Source: Ectobius pallidus (taxonomy: Eukaryota; Arthropoda; Insecta; Blattodea; Ectobiidae). From it: a stretch of DNA of 64,000 bases. This document shows, in pieces, positions 21,461 through 31,547 of this stretch. The DNA is taken from assembly GCA_964059195.1 (NCBI GenBank), contig CAXKWD010000006.1, positions 13,384,530-13,448,529 on the forward strand, in the 5' to 3' direction. Under the pieces are notes generated by a model. It made no database searches. It was not told the DNA's origin and saw only the letters and a program-made list of their open reading frames with translations. The first letter of the stretch is position 1, and the number at the start of each line of letters is the position of its first letter. The position numbers and the translations under genes are program-made.

Positions 21461-23725
21461 AAAATAAAGTCGAAGACTTTACTTCCCAATTTTAGTTTGA
21501 GCTAGAATCTAATTCCCGCTTTCCTTTTTAATTTTTTTTTTTAATTCCCTATCTTCACAGGACTCTGAAAAAAAAACAACAACCAAACAAACACACAAAG
21601 CACAATCTTTAATCTTGTGACTGCCGAAATGTTTCCATGCCTTGCCCGATGCCTCACAGGAACTTCAGAACTCCACTTTCGCTCTCATTTCTTAGAAGAG
21701 TTCCGTCCATCTTGAACCACTCCACTTATTTCCCCCCGGGCGGGAGATAAGCACCAAAACACCAACTGAAGAGAGAAGAAACCAAAAGCATGTCCAGGCG
21801 CACAGGAACTGAGGTCACACCTGACCACCACTTGAGCAGGAACCATCCAATCTGCACCCAACAGGCAGGATACCAGAGGGAGCCAACCAGGTCGAGCGGC
21901 ATCCAGCTAGCAATCCCCATGACCAGGCAGAGCACGGAGAATCCCAGAGGCTTCGGCCAGAGATGAGAAATCCAGTTGAGGGTGGAACAACTTGACTGAA
22001 TGGGCGGTCACCATCGACCGTCCAAAGACTGGAACCAGCAGAACTCAGGAGCTGCCAGACAGATCTTCCAAAACAGCCAAACTGCCAAATTGACAATGTG
22101 CAGAGGTGTGGAAATACAGGAGGGCTTGCCGCCAAGGGACACAGAAAATAGGAGAAAACATCAGTGAATAGATGGAAAACAGCTTAGAAAAGACAGGAAT
22201 GAGGTAATGGTTTAAATTACCAGTTCATAGTAATTTTATGTGGTAATGGATCCTGCACAGTAAGTTACATCCAGCAGGTTTTTTACTATGGCATCTGGAC
22301 TACTGCATGTCACAGGAAGATAGCCTCTGCATCAATGCATAACTGCACATCAATAGCTTAGGTGACTATTTGCTAAATGCTTGCTCTTGAAGTCGGCTTC
22401 AGCTTAATCCCAAAATGCATGACTGCTTGGGCAAATATGATACTGTTGATGTGTGATTTTTTTTTTTGAATGCCATCTGTAATTTTCTGTCACTGGAGCG
22501 ACTATGCATAGATTCTTCCCGAAGCCCCAGTGCATGGCTACTACTGACAGCATTATTTCTTTGTTTAGACCTTTTGCTGCTCACCATACCATAGCATGAG
22601 TTCCATAAACCAAATTTCCACCCTCCAACACTCGGCTTTTCCTCCTAGTGATTTTGCTCCAACCATTCTCCATTCAGGCCTCTCCGCTTGCAGGGGCAAC
22701 AGCATGTTTTCTGCAACCCACACTGCCGCTCAGCAATGCGCCATCTCATAGGTGCTTCTCCTTTTAATTACAGGAACCATTCACTCCAGACGTCTCCGGA
22801 GCAGGAACCACCAATGGGCCGGCACAAGACAGGACTCGGTCAGCCAACAAAGAGAAAAGAGAGGCAGAACAGTCCCCCATCTACATCCAGTTACCATTTG
22901 AGGCCGAAACAGATGGCCTACTGACATCGTCCTTGGGCAGAACATAACCAAACTGCAACAATAAAATTCATACGCACAGTATACGTGCAACAAATACAAG
23001 ACATGCACAATTTCACCATTAAGAGTAAATTATTTATACTTTCCTCTTTTTTGTCTTCTCTTTTTTAATAAAAACAAATCCCAAACGGTGAGTTGAGATC
23101 CAGGACATATTTATTACCAGATTTTTCCCGAACAAGTAAACACGTTCTCCAACTTTCCTGAACATAGCCTAAAATCTGAATAAATGCCATGTTAAATTTA
23201 CTTCAAGGCATTCACTAATAGCACAAAATGGAAAAGCTAAGGTATTTTAATTTGGGGACCCAAAAATAAAGAAACTAAAGATTGACGTCTAGGGAATTCT
23301 TCACGAACTGCAACCCGACAACGAAACAAAATCGAAACGTCCAGCTCAGTGGCTTCCGGAAGTACCAGTGAGCTGCCCACCCCGAAATATCTTAAAACGC
23401 AACCTCCTTACAGGAATTAACAGAAGGACTTCAAAACGTGTTCGTGGATCAATCCTTCCTCCCAGCAAGAAGTAAGAGGGAGCCCAAAATACCAAGCAAA
23501 ACCCTACATTGAATTAAGTAAACTTTAGCAGAGTTATAGTTTACATCAAACCCTTTCCAAAATGTAAAAACCCAATTTTGGTTTTATGATCTTACCCAAA
23601 AAATAGCGATATGCCATAACCCAGATCCAAATATTAAACATTTTAAATACAGCTAAAGAACAACTCTAATTCTTCTTCAAAATTTTAATAGAATATCCAG
23701 GACAGAGGCAAGTCACCTTTATATT
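21461..23725. other. Non-coding 3' region of element B
   Basis: 2.3 kb between integrase and purine tract. Minus-strand ORFs of 69-106 codons (for example 21815-22135) are Ser/Trp/Pro-rich with no signal peptide, membrane anchor or furin site that would suggest an envelope protein. It is more GC-rich than the flanks around 21.7-22.9 kb. Confidence 0.5.
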
Positions 23726-24888
23726 CTACTCCCTTTGAGGATCAGCTAAACCCGGTTTCAAGTGGGACACATGACACCGACGTCTTTTGCCATCTGAACA
23801 ATTCTGCAAAAGGACAGTAACGGGTGTAAGAAAAGATAGAATCCTATAAGGTCCCAAAAAACGTTCAGACAATTTTGCGGCTACCTTATTCACTGCACTA
23901 CTCTTTGGAAAACTTTTCACCCACACGGCATCTCCTTCTTTAAAGGGCACGGGACTACGGCGCTTATTGTATCTTTCCACATTTCTTCCATGTGAAATCT
24001 GCAAATTCCTTGCCGCCCTGTTCCACATATCCTTGACTTGTCCGGCCCGATCCGGACCTGGCAACAAATCTTGGATAGACCACAGGTTCGACAAAGGATT
24101 ATTAGGCTTGAAATTTAACATCAAAGAAATAGGAGAGAAACCATGAGCCTCATGGCGTGCCGAGTTAAAAGCGAATTGTAACCAGAATAAATTCTGGTCC
24201 CAGGAAGCTTGATCTTGAGCATGGTACGCAATTAAGGCACTCCTTAAATTCCTATTGAAGCGTTCAGCCAAAGATGGTTGAGGATAATAAGGCGACGTAG
24301 TACAATGCTTAATACCCAGATCGAAGCAAAACTTCCGGAAGGAGGCAAAAACAAAATAGCTAGCATTATCCGAGACCAAATTACGAGGAAACCCGAACAC
24401 AGAGAAAACCCTTTTTAAACATTCCACGGTATTTCTAGTGTTAGCATCCCGTACTGGAAAAAGCCAGACAAATTTTGTGAAGGCATCCACAATAACAAGA
24501 ATATAAAGGTTACCTGAGCGCGACCGCGGAAACTTCCCCACATAGTCGATAAAGAGACGCTCGAAAGGAGCCTGAGGGACCTGAGAACTGAGGAATCCCA
24601 AATTGGTTGCCTGACTAGGCTTAGCTTGAGCGCAACGAGCACATGCTCGGACTCGGGCCCTTATGTCTGATTCCATCCCACGCCACACAAAATACTCCCG
24701 AATTTTGGCTCTGGTCTTAAACAGTCCCAAATGTCCGCCTACCGGCGACTCATGGAAAAAACTGAATACCATGTCAATTAACACTGAAGGTAAAATAATC
24801 TTTCCCTTCCTCAAACCTCGGTCAGCACTATGCAACACTCCCTTCTTCAGCACATACTGAGAGAGCACGCGACCAGCTTGAAGATCGC
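23726..24888 (-). CDS. Element B integrase (pol C-terminal part)
   Basis: 380 codons from an internal ATG at 24868, but truly the continuation of pol after a one-base break in the A6 run at 24889-24894. It has an HHCC zinc-binding domain (H39, H46, C76, C79) and a catalytic core with D108 (FIDYVGKF), D167 (VSDNASYF) and E202 (PQPSLAERFNR). D167 and E202 are separated by 34 residues, one fewer than the usual 35, through a shortened PYYPQPS loop. Near the C-terminus FLGPYRI marks a GPY/F module; no chromodomain follows. The enzyme joins the element's cDNA ends to host DNA. Confidence 0.9.
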
Positions 24889-27870
24889 AAAAAACGGCCC
24901 TAACTCAGGGTCGGATTCTTGATGGAGGGCTATAGATTTATAGGCCAAAGGGAATTCTGACAAAATGCCACTGACTAAATGGATATCCTCAGACCCACAC
25001 ATAACAGTACTGACCTTACTTTCTTCGGGGCTGGCTAATGACGCAGGAACCTCAAAGTTCAGATCTTCTACCAAATGTTCTGGAGACATACTGAACATGC
25101 GCGACAGTGCATCTGCCACTGCGTTCTCAGAAGCTCTGATATGCTTAGCAGAGAATTTAAACGCTGAAAGGCGAACAGCCCAGCGGGCAAGCCGCCCAGT
25201 GGGGCGAGGTTTAGCCAAAACCCAACTTAGGGCCTGACAGTCGGTTTCTAGGTCAAACTCAGTATGCTCCAAATACATCCGAAATTTCTCTACTGAGAAA
25301 AGAACCGCTAACGCCTCCAACTCGTAAGCTGAATAGGCCCGCTCCTGAACAGTTAATGTCCTAGAGGCATAAGCTATCGGCTTGCGACCGTCCTCAAAAT
25401 TCTGTAATAATACCGCGCCCAAAGCTACCGACGAAGCATCGGTCTGCAACACAAACCTCTTGGAAAAATCAGGGATACTCAGAATTGGCGGATTCATGAC
25501 CATACTTTTTAATGTTTCAAAAGCTCCTTGTTGCTCGGGGCCCCATTTGAATTTCATACCCTTCTTTCTGAGAATGTTCAGAGGCGCAGCTCTATCCGCC
25601 AGATTTGGTATGAATCGATGAAAGAAATTTACCATCCCCAGGAACCTGGCCACTCCTTTCGCATCTTTGGGAGGCGGATACTCTCGGATAGACTTGGTCC
25701 TATCAGAGTCAATCGTGACTCCTTCAGGGGACACCACGTGACCCAAGAAAGAAAGCTTTGAGGAAGCCAAGGTGACTTTAGCTGGGTTCACGGTCAGACC
25801 AGCGTCTTTGAGCCGATTCAATACCAGCACAATATGGTCTACATGTTCCTTAAAGGTTTCAGAGTATATGACTAGATCATCCAGGTAATGTATCACAAAC
25901 TCAAACTTAACGTCACCAAATATTTGGTCTAGAAGTCGCGTAAGAACCTGGGCGCCAGTAGCTAACCCGAAAGGGACTCTAGTAAACTCGAACAAGTTCC
26001 AGTCAGTATTGAAAGCGGTTAACCTTCTAGACTTCTGAGACAGTGGGATCTGATAATAGGCTTGGTTGAGGTCGAACGAAGTGAAGTACTTCGCCTTCCC
26101 AAACCAACTAAAAGATGAGTGTATGTCTGGCAAAGGCACAGAATCTATTTTGATCTTCGAATTTAGATATCTGTAATCTACTACAGGTCTAAATTTACCC
26201 TCTCCCTTTTCAACTAGAAACATCGGACTACTGTAGTTCGAACTGGAAGTTGTGATCACCCCATCGTCCAACATTTGCTGGATAAGTTCCTTCATGACCT
26301 TAACCTTAGGCGGAGACAGCCTATATGGAGGCCTACGCACCGGAGTATGATCCAGCAATTCTATATCGTATTCTAACAAATGGGTGAGGCCCAATTTATT
26401 AGTCAAAACTTCCGGATAAAGTTCCAAGACCCCATTCAAAATTCCCCTTTGTTCAGGTGATAAATGATTCAAAACATCGCCCAGCGGACTACAATCCCAA
26501 CCTGAATCATCCTCCAAATCGGCAGTCAAAAGCACTTCACCCTTTTTGCAAGAAACAGAATCAGTGAATGGACCCTTATAGAAAGAAATTCTAACTTCAG
26601 GTGAGAACTTGAAATAAATGCACTCCTTGGCAAAATCCAAAACTAACCCCGACTTTTCCCCAAAGGGCACACCCAATATCAAAGGTACGGATAAATATGG
26701 AGCTATCCAAAACTTGATCTTCCAAGAAAAATGGGCGATTTTGATTTTGATCTCCGTCCACCCCAGAAAATCCATTTGTAAGGAGTTCGCTACCAAGCAA
26801 GAAATTTTTTCTTTCACTATAGGAGATTTCTTGCAAGCCTTGTCGATGTTCCGATAAACAAACTCTGACATAATATTAATGGTGGAGCCACTGTCCACTA
26901 GACCCGCTATCTCGAGATTGTGACATTCTACTTTAACATAAGGCAAACTCCGCTTCGAAAACCCCTGGATACGCTCACAACTCCCAACAGCATTCACCTT
27001 TTGGCCGGGTAAACGTCTATCATGCTGAATAATATTGGAAAAATCAAAACCACTACCTATAGTCTCGTTCCGGGGTCTACTAGGACAATTCCGCCTAATG
27101 TGCCCACGCCTATGACAAGAAAAACATGACCTGTTTTCGGCAGCACTGACAGATGGCCAAGATCCCTGGCGATTACTTACTGTAACAGATTGCACAGGCC
27201 TATCCCTATAACCTGAACTTTCAGTTCTCAACCCATCAGATAAAGCCACAGAATTAAGTTTGGCAACCAAGAGGTTTAACTCGTGGAAATTGGTAGGCCT
27301 GTCTTCAAAACTAACCAAACTCCTGGTTTTCGGAGACATACCATCTAAGATGTGTTGAACAATTTGGGCTTCAGATTCGATCAGGCAAAAGCCTTCGGCA
27401 TAGCACCTAATATCCAGGACATAATCACCAAATGGTTCATTTTGTGTCTGGACGCGATAATACCTCTTACTCAAATATCGCAATCGATCTCTAGGTGAAA
27501 AGTAATAATCAAGTAAACTCCCGTGGAATTCCAGTAAGTCCTTATCTTCCTTCACGGCTCTACCCGCCAACTCCTTTAAGCTTCCTTTCAAATTCGCGAA
27601 ACATAAAGCCAATACCTGTTTGACATTAAATCCAAAAATTTCAGTCTGGCACCTAAGTTCAGTCAAAAATATTAAGAACTTAACAACTTCATCCAATGAG
27701 TGGTCGCTAAATTTCTCTAACTTGTCTAGTAACTTAACAAGTGGGTGGGGTAACTTGGCAAAATCATTATCCCTTTCAACACCCCCATTACGAACACTGT
27801 ACACAGGAGACTGTAGAGTTTCTCTAATACTAACAGAATCATTGGCATAAAATGTTTTAGGCGAAATCCC
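24847..27870 (-). CDS. Element B Gag-Pol: capsid, zinc knuckle, protease, RT, RNase H
   Basis: One open frame, 985 codons from the ATG at 27804 and open upstream to about 27870. Residues 90-200 form a capsid with YYFSPRDRLRYL and LDIRCYAEGF. A CCHC zinc knuckle follows (C227, C230, H235, C240), then an aspartic protease with D304 in LVDSGSTINIMS and LILGVP. RT runs from about 490 to 700, with FTSFDLNQAYYQIPLS and HYLDDLVIYS (YLDD at 640-643). RNase H runs from about 780 to 900, with acidic residues D789, E830, D855 and D898 in the expected places. gag and pol share one frame with no shift between them. It ends prematurely in a stop 14 codons after the lost base in the A6 run. Confidence 0.93.
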   Translation of the reverse strand, partial: GISPKTFYANDSVSIRETLQSPVYSVRNGGVERDNDFAKLPHPLVKLLDKLEKFSDHSLDEVVKFLIFLTELRCQTEIFGFNVKQVLALCFANLKGSLKELAGRAVKEDKDLLEFHGSLLDYYFSPRDRLRYLSKRYYRVQTQNEPFGDYVLDIRCYAEGFCLIESEAQIVQHILDGMSPKTRSLVSFEDRPTNFHELNLLVAKLNSVALSDGLRTESSGYRDRPVQSVTVSNRQGSWPSVSAAENRSCFSCHRRGHIRRNCPSRPRNETIGSGFDFSNIIQHDRRLPGQKVNAVGSCERIQGFSKRSLPYVKVECHNLEIAGLVDSGSTINIMSEFVYRNIDKACKKSPIVKEKISCLVANSLQMDFLGWTEIKIKIAHFSWKIKFWIAPYLSVPLILGVPFGEKSGLVLDFAKECIYFKFSPEVRISFYKGPFTDSVSCKKGEVLLTADLEDDSGWDCSPLGDVLNHLSPEQRGILNGVLELYPEVLTNKLGLTHLLEYDIELLDHTPVRRPPYRLSPPKVKVMKELIQQMLDDGVITTSSSNYSSPMFLVEKGEGKFRPVVDYRYLNSKIKIDSVPLPDIHSSFSWFGKAKYFTSFDLNQAYYQIPLSQKSRRLTAFNTDWNLFEFTRVPFGLATGAQVLTRLLDQIFGDVKFEFVIHYLDDLVIYSETFKEHVDHIVLVLNRLKDAGLTVNPAKVTLASSKLSFLGHVVSPEGVTIDSDRTKSIREYPPPKDAKGVARFLGMVNFFHRFIPNLADRAAPLNILRKKGMKFKWGPEQQGAFETLKSMVMNPPILSIPDFSKRFVLQTDASSVALGAVLLQNFEDGRKPIAYASRTLTVQERAYSAYELEALAVLFSVEKFRMYLEHTEFDLETDCQALSWVLAKPRPTGRLARWAVRLSAFKFSAKHIRASENAVADALSRMFSMSPEHLVEDLNFEVPASLASPEESKVSTVMCGSEDIHLVSGILSEFPLAYKSIALHQESDPELGPFFAIFKLVACSLSMC

Positions 27871-28301
27871 AATACATTCCCAGCTAATTGATATCTAATT
27901 TTATCCTTCTCCAAGGAAATCTCTTGAATAAGTATCCAAAGCAATTTGCTATTTTCCGAAGAGACCTCTAATTGTAACAGATCCTGTATTCTATTTGACA
28001 TATGGTCCAATTTTGCCTGAAAACGTTGTGCCTGTTTTTGAGATAGACCACCTTCCTCACCTAATTCCCGACATTGCTCGAAAATATCTTCCGTCTTCGC
28101 AATAAGGGCCGGTACCTCTAACTGTGGCTTAATATGTTGCAAATTTTTAATATCGACAGGAATAGTCAAATTATCCTTCAATATCTTGGTTAAATTCGGA
28201 ACGGAATCATCTGGATCCACTGTGATACCTCGGACTGACAATTCATAAAGAAGATCAGCTTTCAACAGAAACTCAAGTGGTACGTATGTTCGGTTACTCA
28301 T
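27726..28301 (-). pseudogene. Element B gag N-terminus, out of frame with the rest
   Basis: Begins MSNRTYVPLEFLLKADLLYE at 28301, a start seen in arthropod gypsy-like gag proteins, followed by a Leu/Gln/Glu-rich helical region (LGEEGGLSQKQAQRFQAKL). The true protein leaves this frame near 27870, where the other frame is open and continuous with the capsid. The final ~45 codons of this ORF are therefore out-of-frame reading. A single-base indel is the simplest cause. Confidence 0.8.
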
Positions 28302-28316
28302 GATGAATCAAATTAC

Positions 28317-28935
28317 AAAACTTTAAGTTAATAGAAAAATGAAGGTTAGGTTTCAGAAAAATAATATCAATTAAGTTTCAAAATTTAAGTTAAGGATTGA
28401 AAAATAACTGTTAGTTTTCGAAAAACCGATATCAATGAAGTTAAGTTTCAGAAATAATACTAAAGTAGAAATTGACTGTTAGGTTTCGGAAATCCAATAT
28501 CAATGAAATCAAGTTTTCAAAATTCAAATTTAAAAATGAAAATGGCTATTAGATTTCAGAAATAGCACAATGAAATTAAATTCCGAAATTTTAAATTAGG
28601 AATCTCAAATAACTGTTAAGTTTCTGAATAATAATATCAATGAAATTAATTTTCAGAATTTAAGGTAAAAATACCAAATAACTGTTAGGTTTCGAAAATC
28701 TAATATCACTAAAATTAAGTTTCAGAATTTATGTTAAGCATAGAAAATGACTGTTAGGTTTAAGAAATCTAATATCAATGAAATCACGTTTCCAAATTTG
28801 AATTAATATTTGAAAATGACCATCAGGGTTCAGAAATATGTCAATCAATTAAGTTTCAAAACTTCAATAAAGAATGCCAAATCTTGGTTAAGATAGAAGT
28901 ATAATATCAGTGAGGTTAAATCTCAATAAGAATAG
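28317..28935 (-). repeat. Tandem array of ~65-70-bp units in element B leader
   Basis: About nine degenerate units (plus-strand core ACTGTTAGGTTTCGAAAATC, then ATATCAATGAAATTAAGTTTC) lie directly before the gag start on the coding strand. Confidence 0.8.
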
Positions 28936-29129
28936 CCACACGATCCAGAACTCCAAAAATTACTCAAGATGAAATTAGGTTACTTCAAAACAATACAGCT
29001 ATCATGAAGCATGAAAGATGGCTTAATGAAAGATTCAATAAGAAATCCAAAATTCTTAAAGTCGACAAGTAGCAAAAAAATTTTTTTCTCTTTAAGTTAG
29101 GGTAGAACTAGACAATGAAAAATCACTCG

Positions 29130-29385
29130 CGTAACAGAGTTTGAAAAAGGGAAGCTTTAGCAAAATTTTGAAAGATCAATGCTTTAGTAAATTTTGAAAA
29201 ATCAATGCCTTAGCAATTTTTAAAAAGTCAATGCCGTAGTAGTTTCGAAAAATCAATGCTGTAGCGAATTTGAAAAATCAGTGCTTTAGCAAATTTTGAA
29301 AAGGTAAAGCTGTAGCCATTTGAAAAAATCAATGCTTTAGTAGATTTGAAAAATCAATGCTATCACAAGTTTGAAAAACTGAACT
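29130..29385 (-). repeat. Tandem array of ~29-bp units in element B leader
   Basis: About eight to nine units of the plus-strand word AATCAATGCTTTAGCAAATT plus TTGAAA, distinct in period and sequence from the 65-70-bp array next to it. Confidence 0.8.
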
Positions 29386-29658
29386 ACTCAACGTGCCAGT
29401 AGCAAAATTGTACGTTAATGTTCTCCCAATATCATAATGTTTAATACAAAACAGGAAAAACTGAACTACTAAAAATGCCAGTACAAAATGCAGATCCAGC
29501 CTAGCCTTAGGCATTGGATCGAAAATCTAAGTGGTTGAAATGCTATTAAAACTTCGCAAAAAAAAAATCCAATTTTGAAAAAGGCAATTCTCGAAAAGTG
29601 TACTGAAGTGAAAACAGAGCGCAAATTTAGAAAAATGGGGTCAAAAACCCTAACTACG

Positions 29659-29669
29659 CTCTGCTACCA
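29659..29669 (-). other. Primer-binding site of element B (initiator tRNA-Met type)
   Basis: The minus strand reads TGGTAGCAGAG six bases after the 5' LTR; this equals the complement of the 3' end of animal initiator tRNA-Met (CTCTGCTACCA). Confidence 0.75.
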
Positions 29670-29675
29670 CTTATT

Positions 29676-30946
29676 TGTGCCCCGGGCACAGTTACATTTG
29701 TTGGAAGCTTAGGACATATGATTTTGTGTAGTAGACCTGGGTTCGACCATTCTAGCTAAATTAGTGACGCTACTGTTTAACCTTCAAAAACTGGGCACCC
29801 ATTATGACGAAATGAACACTGGACAGATTAATATGAATTACTGGAAAAAAGAGATTTTTGAGTAAATATATGTATATGGAAAGATATTTTTCTGTAACAA
29901 TTTTATTAACAGCTTTAAACAAATTTAGAATTACAACATTGTGAGACAATATATATTTTGTAAGAACGACCTTTTATTTCTTGGAAATAACCTTGGGATG
30001 ACTAAGCATAAAACTGTATATATATATATTCTGTTGTGTACAACAACCTAGAGCACGGGCGAAATACACCACAAAAATTCTAAATGCACCCTTTTGAGAA
30101 GACCAACCCGTCTCTAGAAAAATCCCCTAAAACCCAGGCTCATTGCCGCAAATAAATACAATACTTTCGAGAACACCCTGTACATACTGGCTAGTATTCC
30201 CCATGACTAGAAAACCCCAGTAAGTTCCTAGATTATCTACAACTTCAAAGCATAGGGCAATCTCAAAACTCAAAATGGCGTCTGTGCTGAAAAATACTTC
30301 ACAAAACCCACTCTAAACCATGCTAATATCAGTTGTCTGGCGAAAAATACTGAATTACTGTTTTCGGAAAGGCAAAGAACGTGAAATAGAAGTTACAGAA
30401 CGGACGGACGTGATATAATTAGTTTGAAGAAAAACAGAAGTGAACAAAGCAAAATTACAAGAAATTTAGATGGTGTAGGCGTAATTTCAAAAGATCCAAA
30501 CTTGACCGGAAAAATAACTTATTCAACAAAAATTATTTAATATATATTTTCAGAAACGGAAATTTAGATAGCCGAAACGGGTGAGCACAAAATTTAGATT
30601 TGAATCACTATTAACATTGAAAAGAATATGGATAGGTCTCACCCAGCTTTGCTGTCGTCTTCAGACATCGTGATGTACGGCAGCTACGCCCACCAAAAAC
30701 ACTGAAACTCAAATTACATGTTCCTGTCGCGAAGGCTAGATCCCAACTGCCAGTCGCTTGTACCAGCCGCTACTCCCTAGCATTTCACCAGATGGCAGTG
30801 CAGTCTAAGAGCGCTATTAAGAATTACCGAGAACCACGGTGTTTAGAGTGGGTCAAAACATGATTTTACCTCCCTGAAGTAAAAAGCAGTTGGCAACAAT
30901 TAGTGAAGACTTTAATATAATCAAATGAGCCGTTTTTCACGGCTCA
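29676..30946 (-). repeat. 5' LTR of element B
   Basis: 1,271 bp, near-identical to 20175-21443, with the same TG...CA ends and terminal hairpin. Confidence 0.95.
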
Positions 30947-30950
30947 CCGG

Positions 30951-31460
30951 ATAATACACTTTCGGAATTGGCAATTTGAGTTGTGACCCTGGAATCTAAT
31001 TCTTTCAATTTATTTTCAACTCCAGTTCTTTGCTTTTCTACCGTTTCTTTCAATTTATTACCTTGTTCAACTAACTGAGTGTTCAATCTTGCAATTTGTG
31101 TACCAAATTCTGTTTTCATTTGTTCTGATTGAGTATTTAATTGTGTTTTTAATTGTTCAGATTGTGTATTTAACTGTGTCTTCACTTGTTCAGATTGTGT
31201 TTTTATTTGTTCAGATTGTGTTTTTAATTGTGTTTTCACTTCATTCTTTACTTGTTCAGATTGGGTTTCATTTGTTCAGATAATTGAGTGCTTAATTGAG
31301 CCATTATTGCTCCTACTTGTGTCAAAATAGTGTTACTCAATAAATTCATGTCAGTATTGTTACTCTGATTTGTACTAGTGGGAATCACTTCACTTTCACA
31401 TGCTACTACATTATGAAATTCAGGCACAATATCATTAGTCGCATTCCTATTATCACCCAT
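30951..31460 (-). pseudogene. Element A gag N-terminus, coiled coil, frameshifted and cut by element B
   Basis: The first real ATG is at 31460 (MGDNRNATNDIVPEF); the frame is open even further up, through the primer-binding site. It ends at a stop at 31248 after STQLSEQMKPNLNK. One base away in register, the next frame carries about ten TQSEQ(L/I/V)KTQ repeats, a strong coiled coil, and runs into the CCGG at 30947-30950 where element B begins. A missing A near 31265-31267 explains the shift. The frame on the other side of B (below 20174) is in phase with this one once B and one CCGG are removed. Confidence 0.75.
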
Positions 31461-31529
31461 ATTTATGTTTTGTTCATTAATTGGCTCTGCAAAAGGAATC
31501 TCTTTTGAAACAGAGGCTTCAGTTTTCTC

Positions 31530-31547
31530 AGTGTCCAGGCGCCAACC
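31530..31547 (-). other. Primer-binding site of element A
   Basis: Two bases after the 5' LTR end the minus strand reads TTGGCGCCTGGACAC. TGGCGCC is the start of tRNA-Lys-type primer sites; further bases do not match that tRNA as I know it. Confidence 0.55.

Larger units (their letters stand above)
20175..30946 (-). mobile_element. Ty3/gypsy retrotransposon B, near complete
   Basis: A 10.8-kb element on the minus strand inside gag of element A. LTRs at 20175-21443 and 29676-30946; target duplication CCGG at 20171-20174 and 30947-30950. Order: 5' LTR, primer site, 1.35-kb leader with two tandem arrays, gag, protease, RT, RNase H, integrase, 2.3-kb non-coding 3' part, purine tract, 3' LTR. RT-before-integrase order is gypsy type. 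Two single-base frame breaks (about 27870 in gag, A6 run 24889-24894 in pol) would stop expression of this copy. No envelope ORF was found. Confidence 0.92.

Noticed and set aside
21726..22135. Possible envelope gene in element B between integrase and 3' LTR
   Set aside because: ORFs are at most 106 codons, with no signal peptide, membrane anchor, cleavage motif or splice acceptor context.
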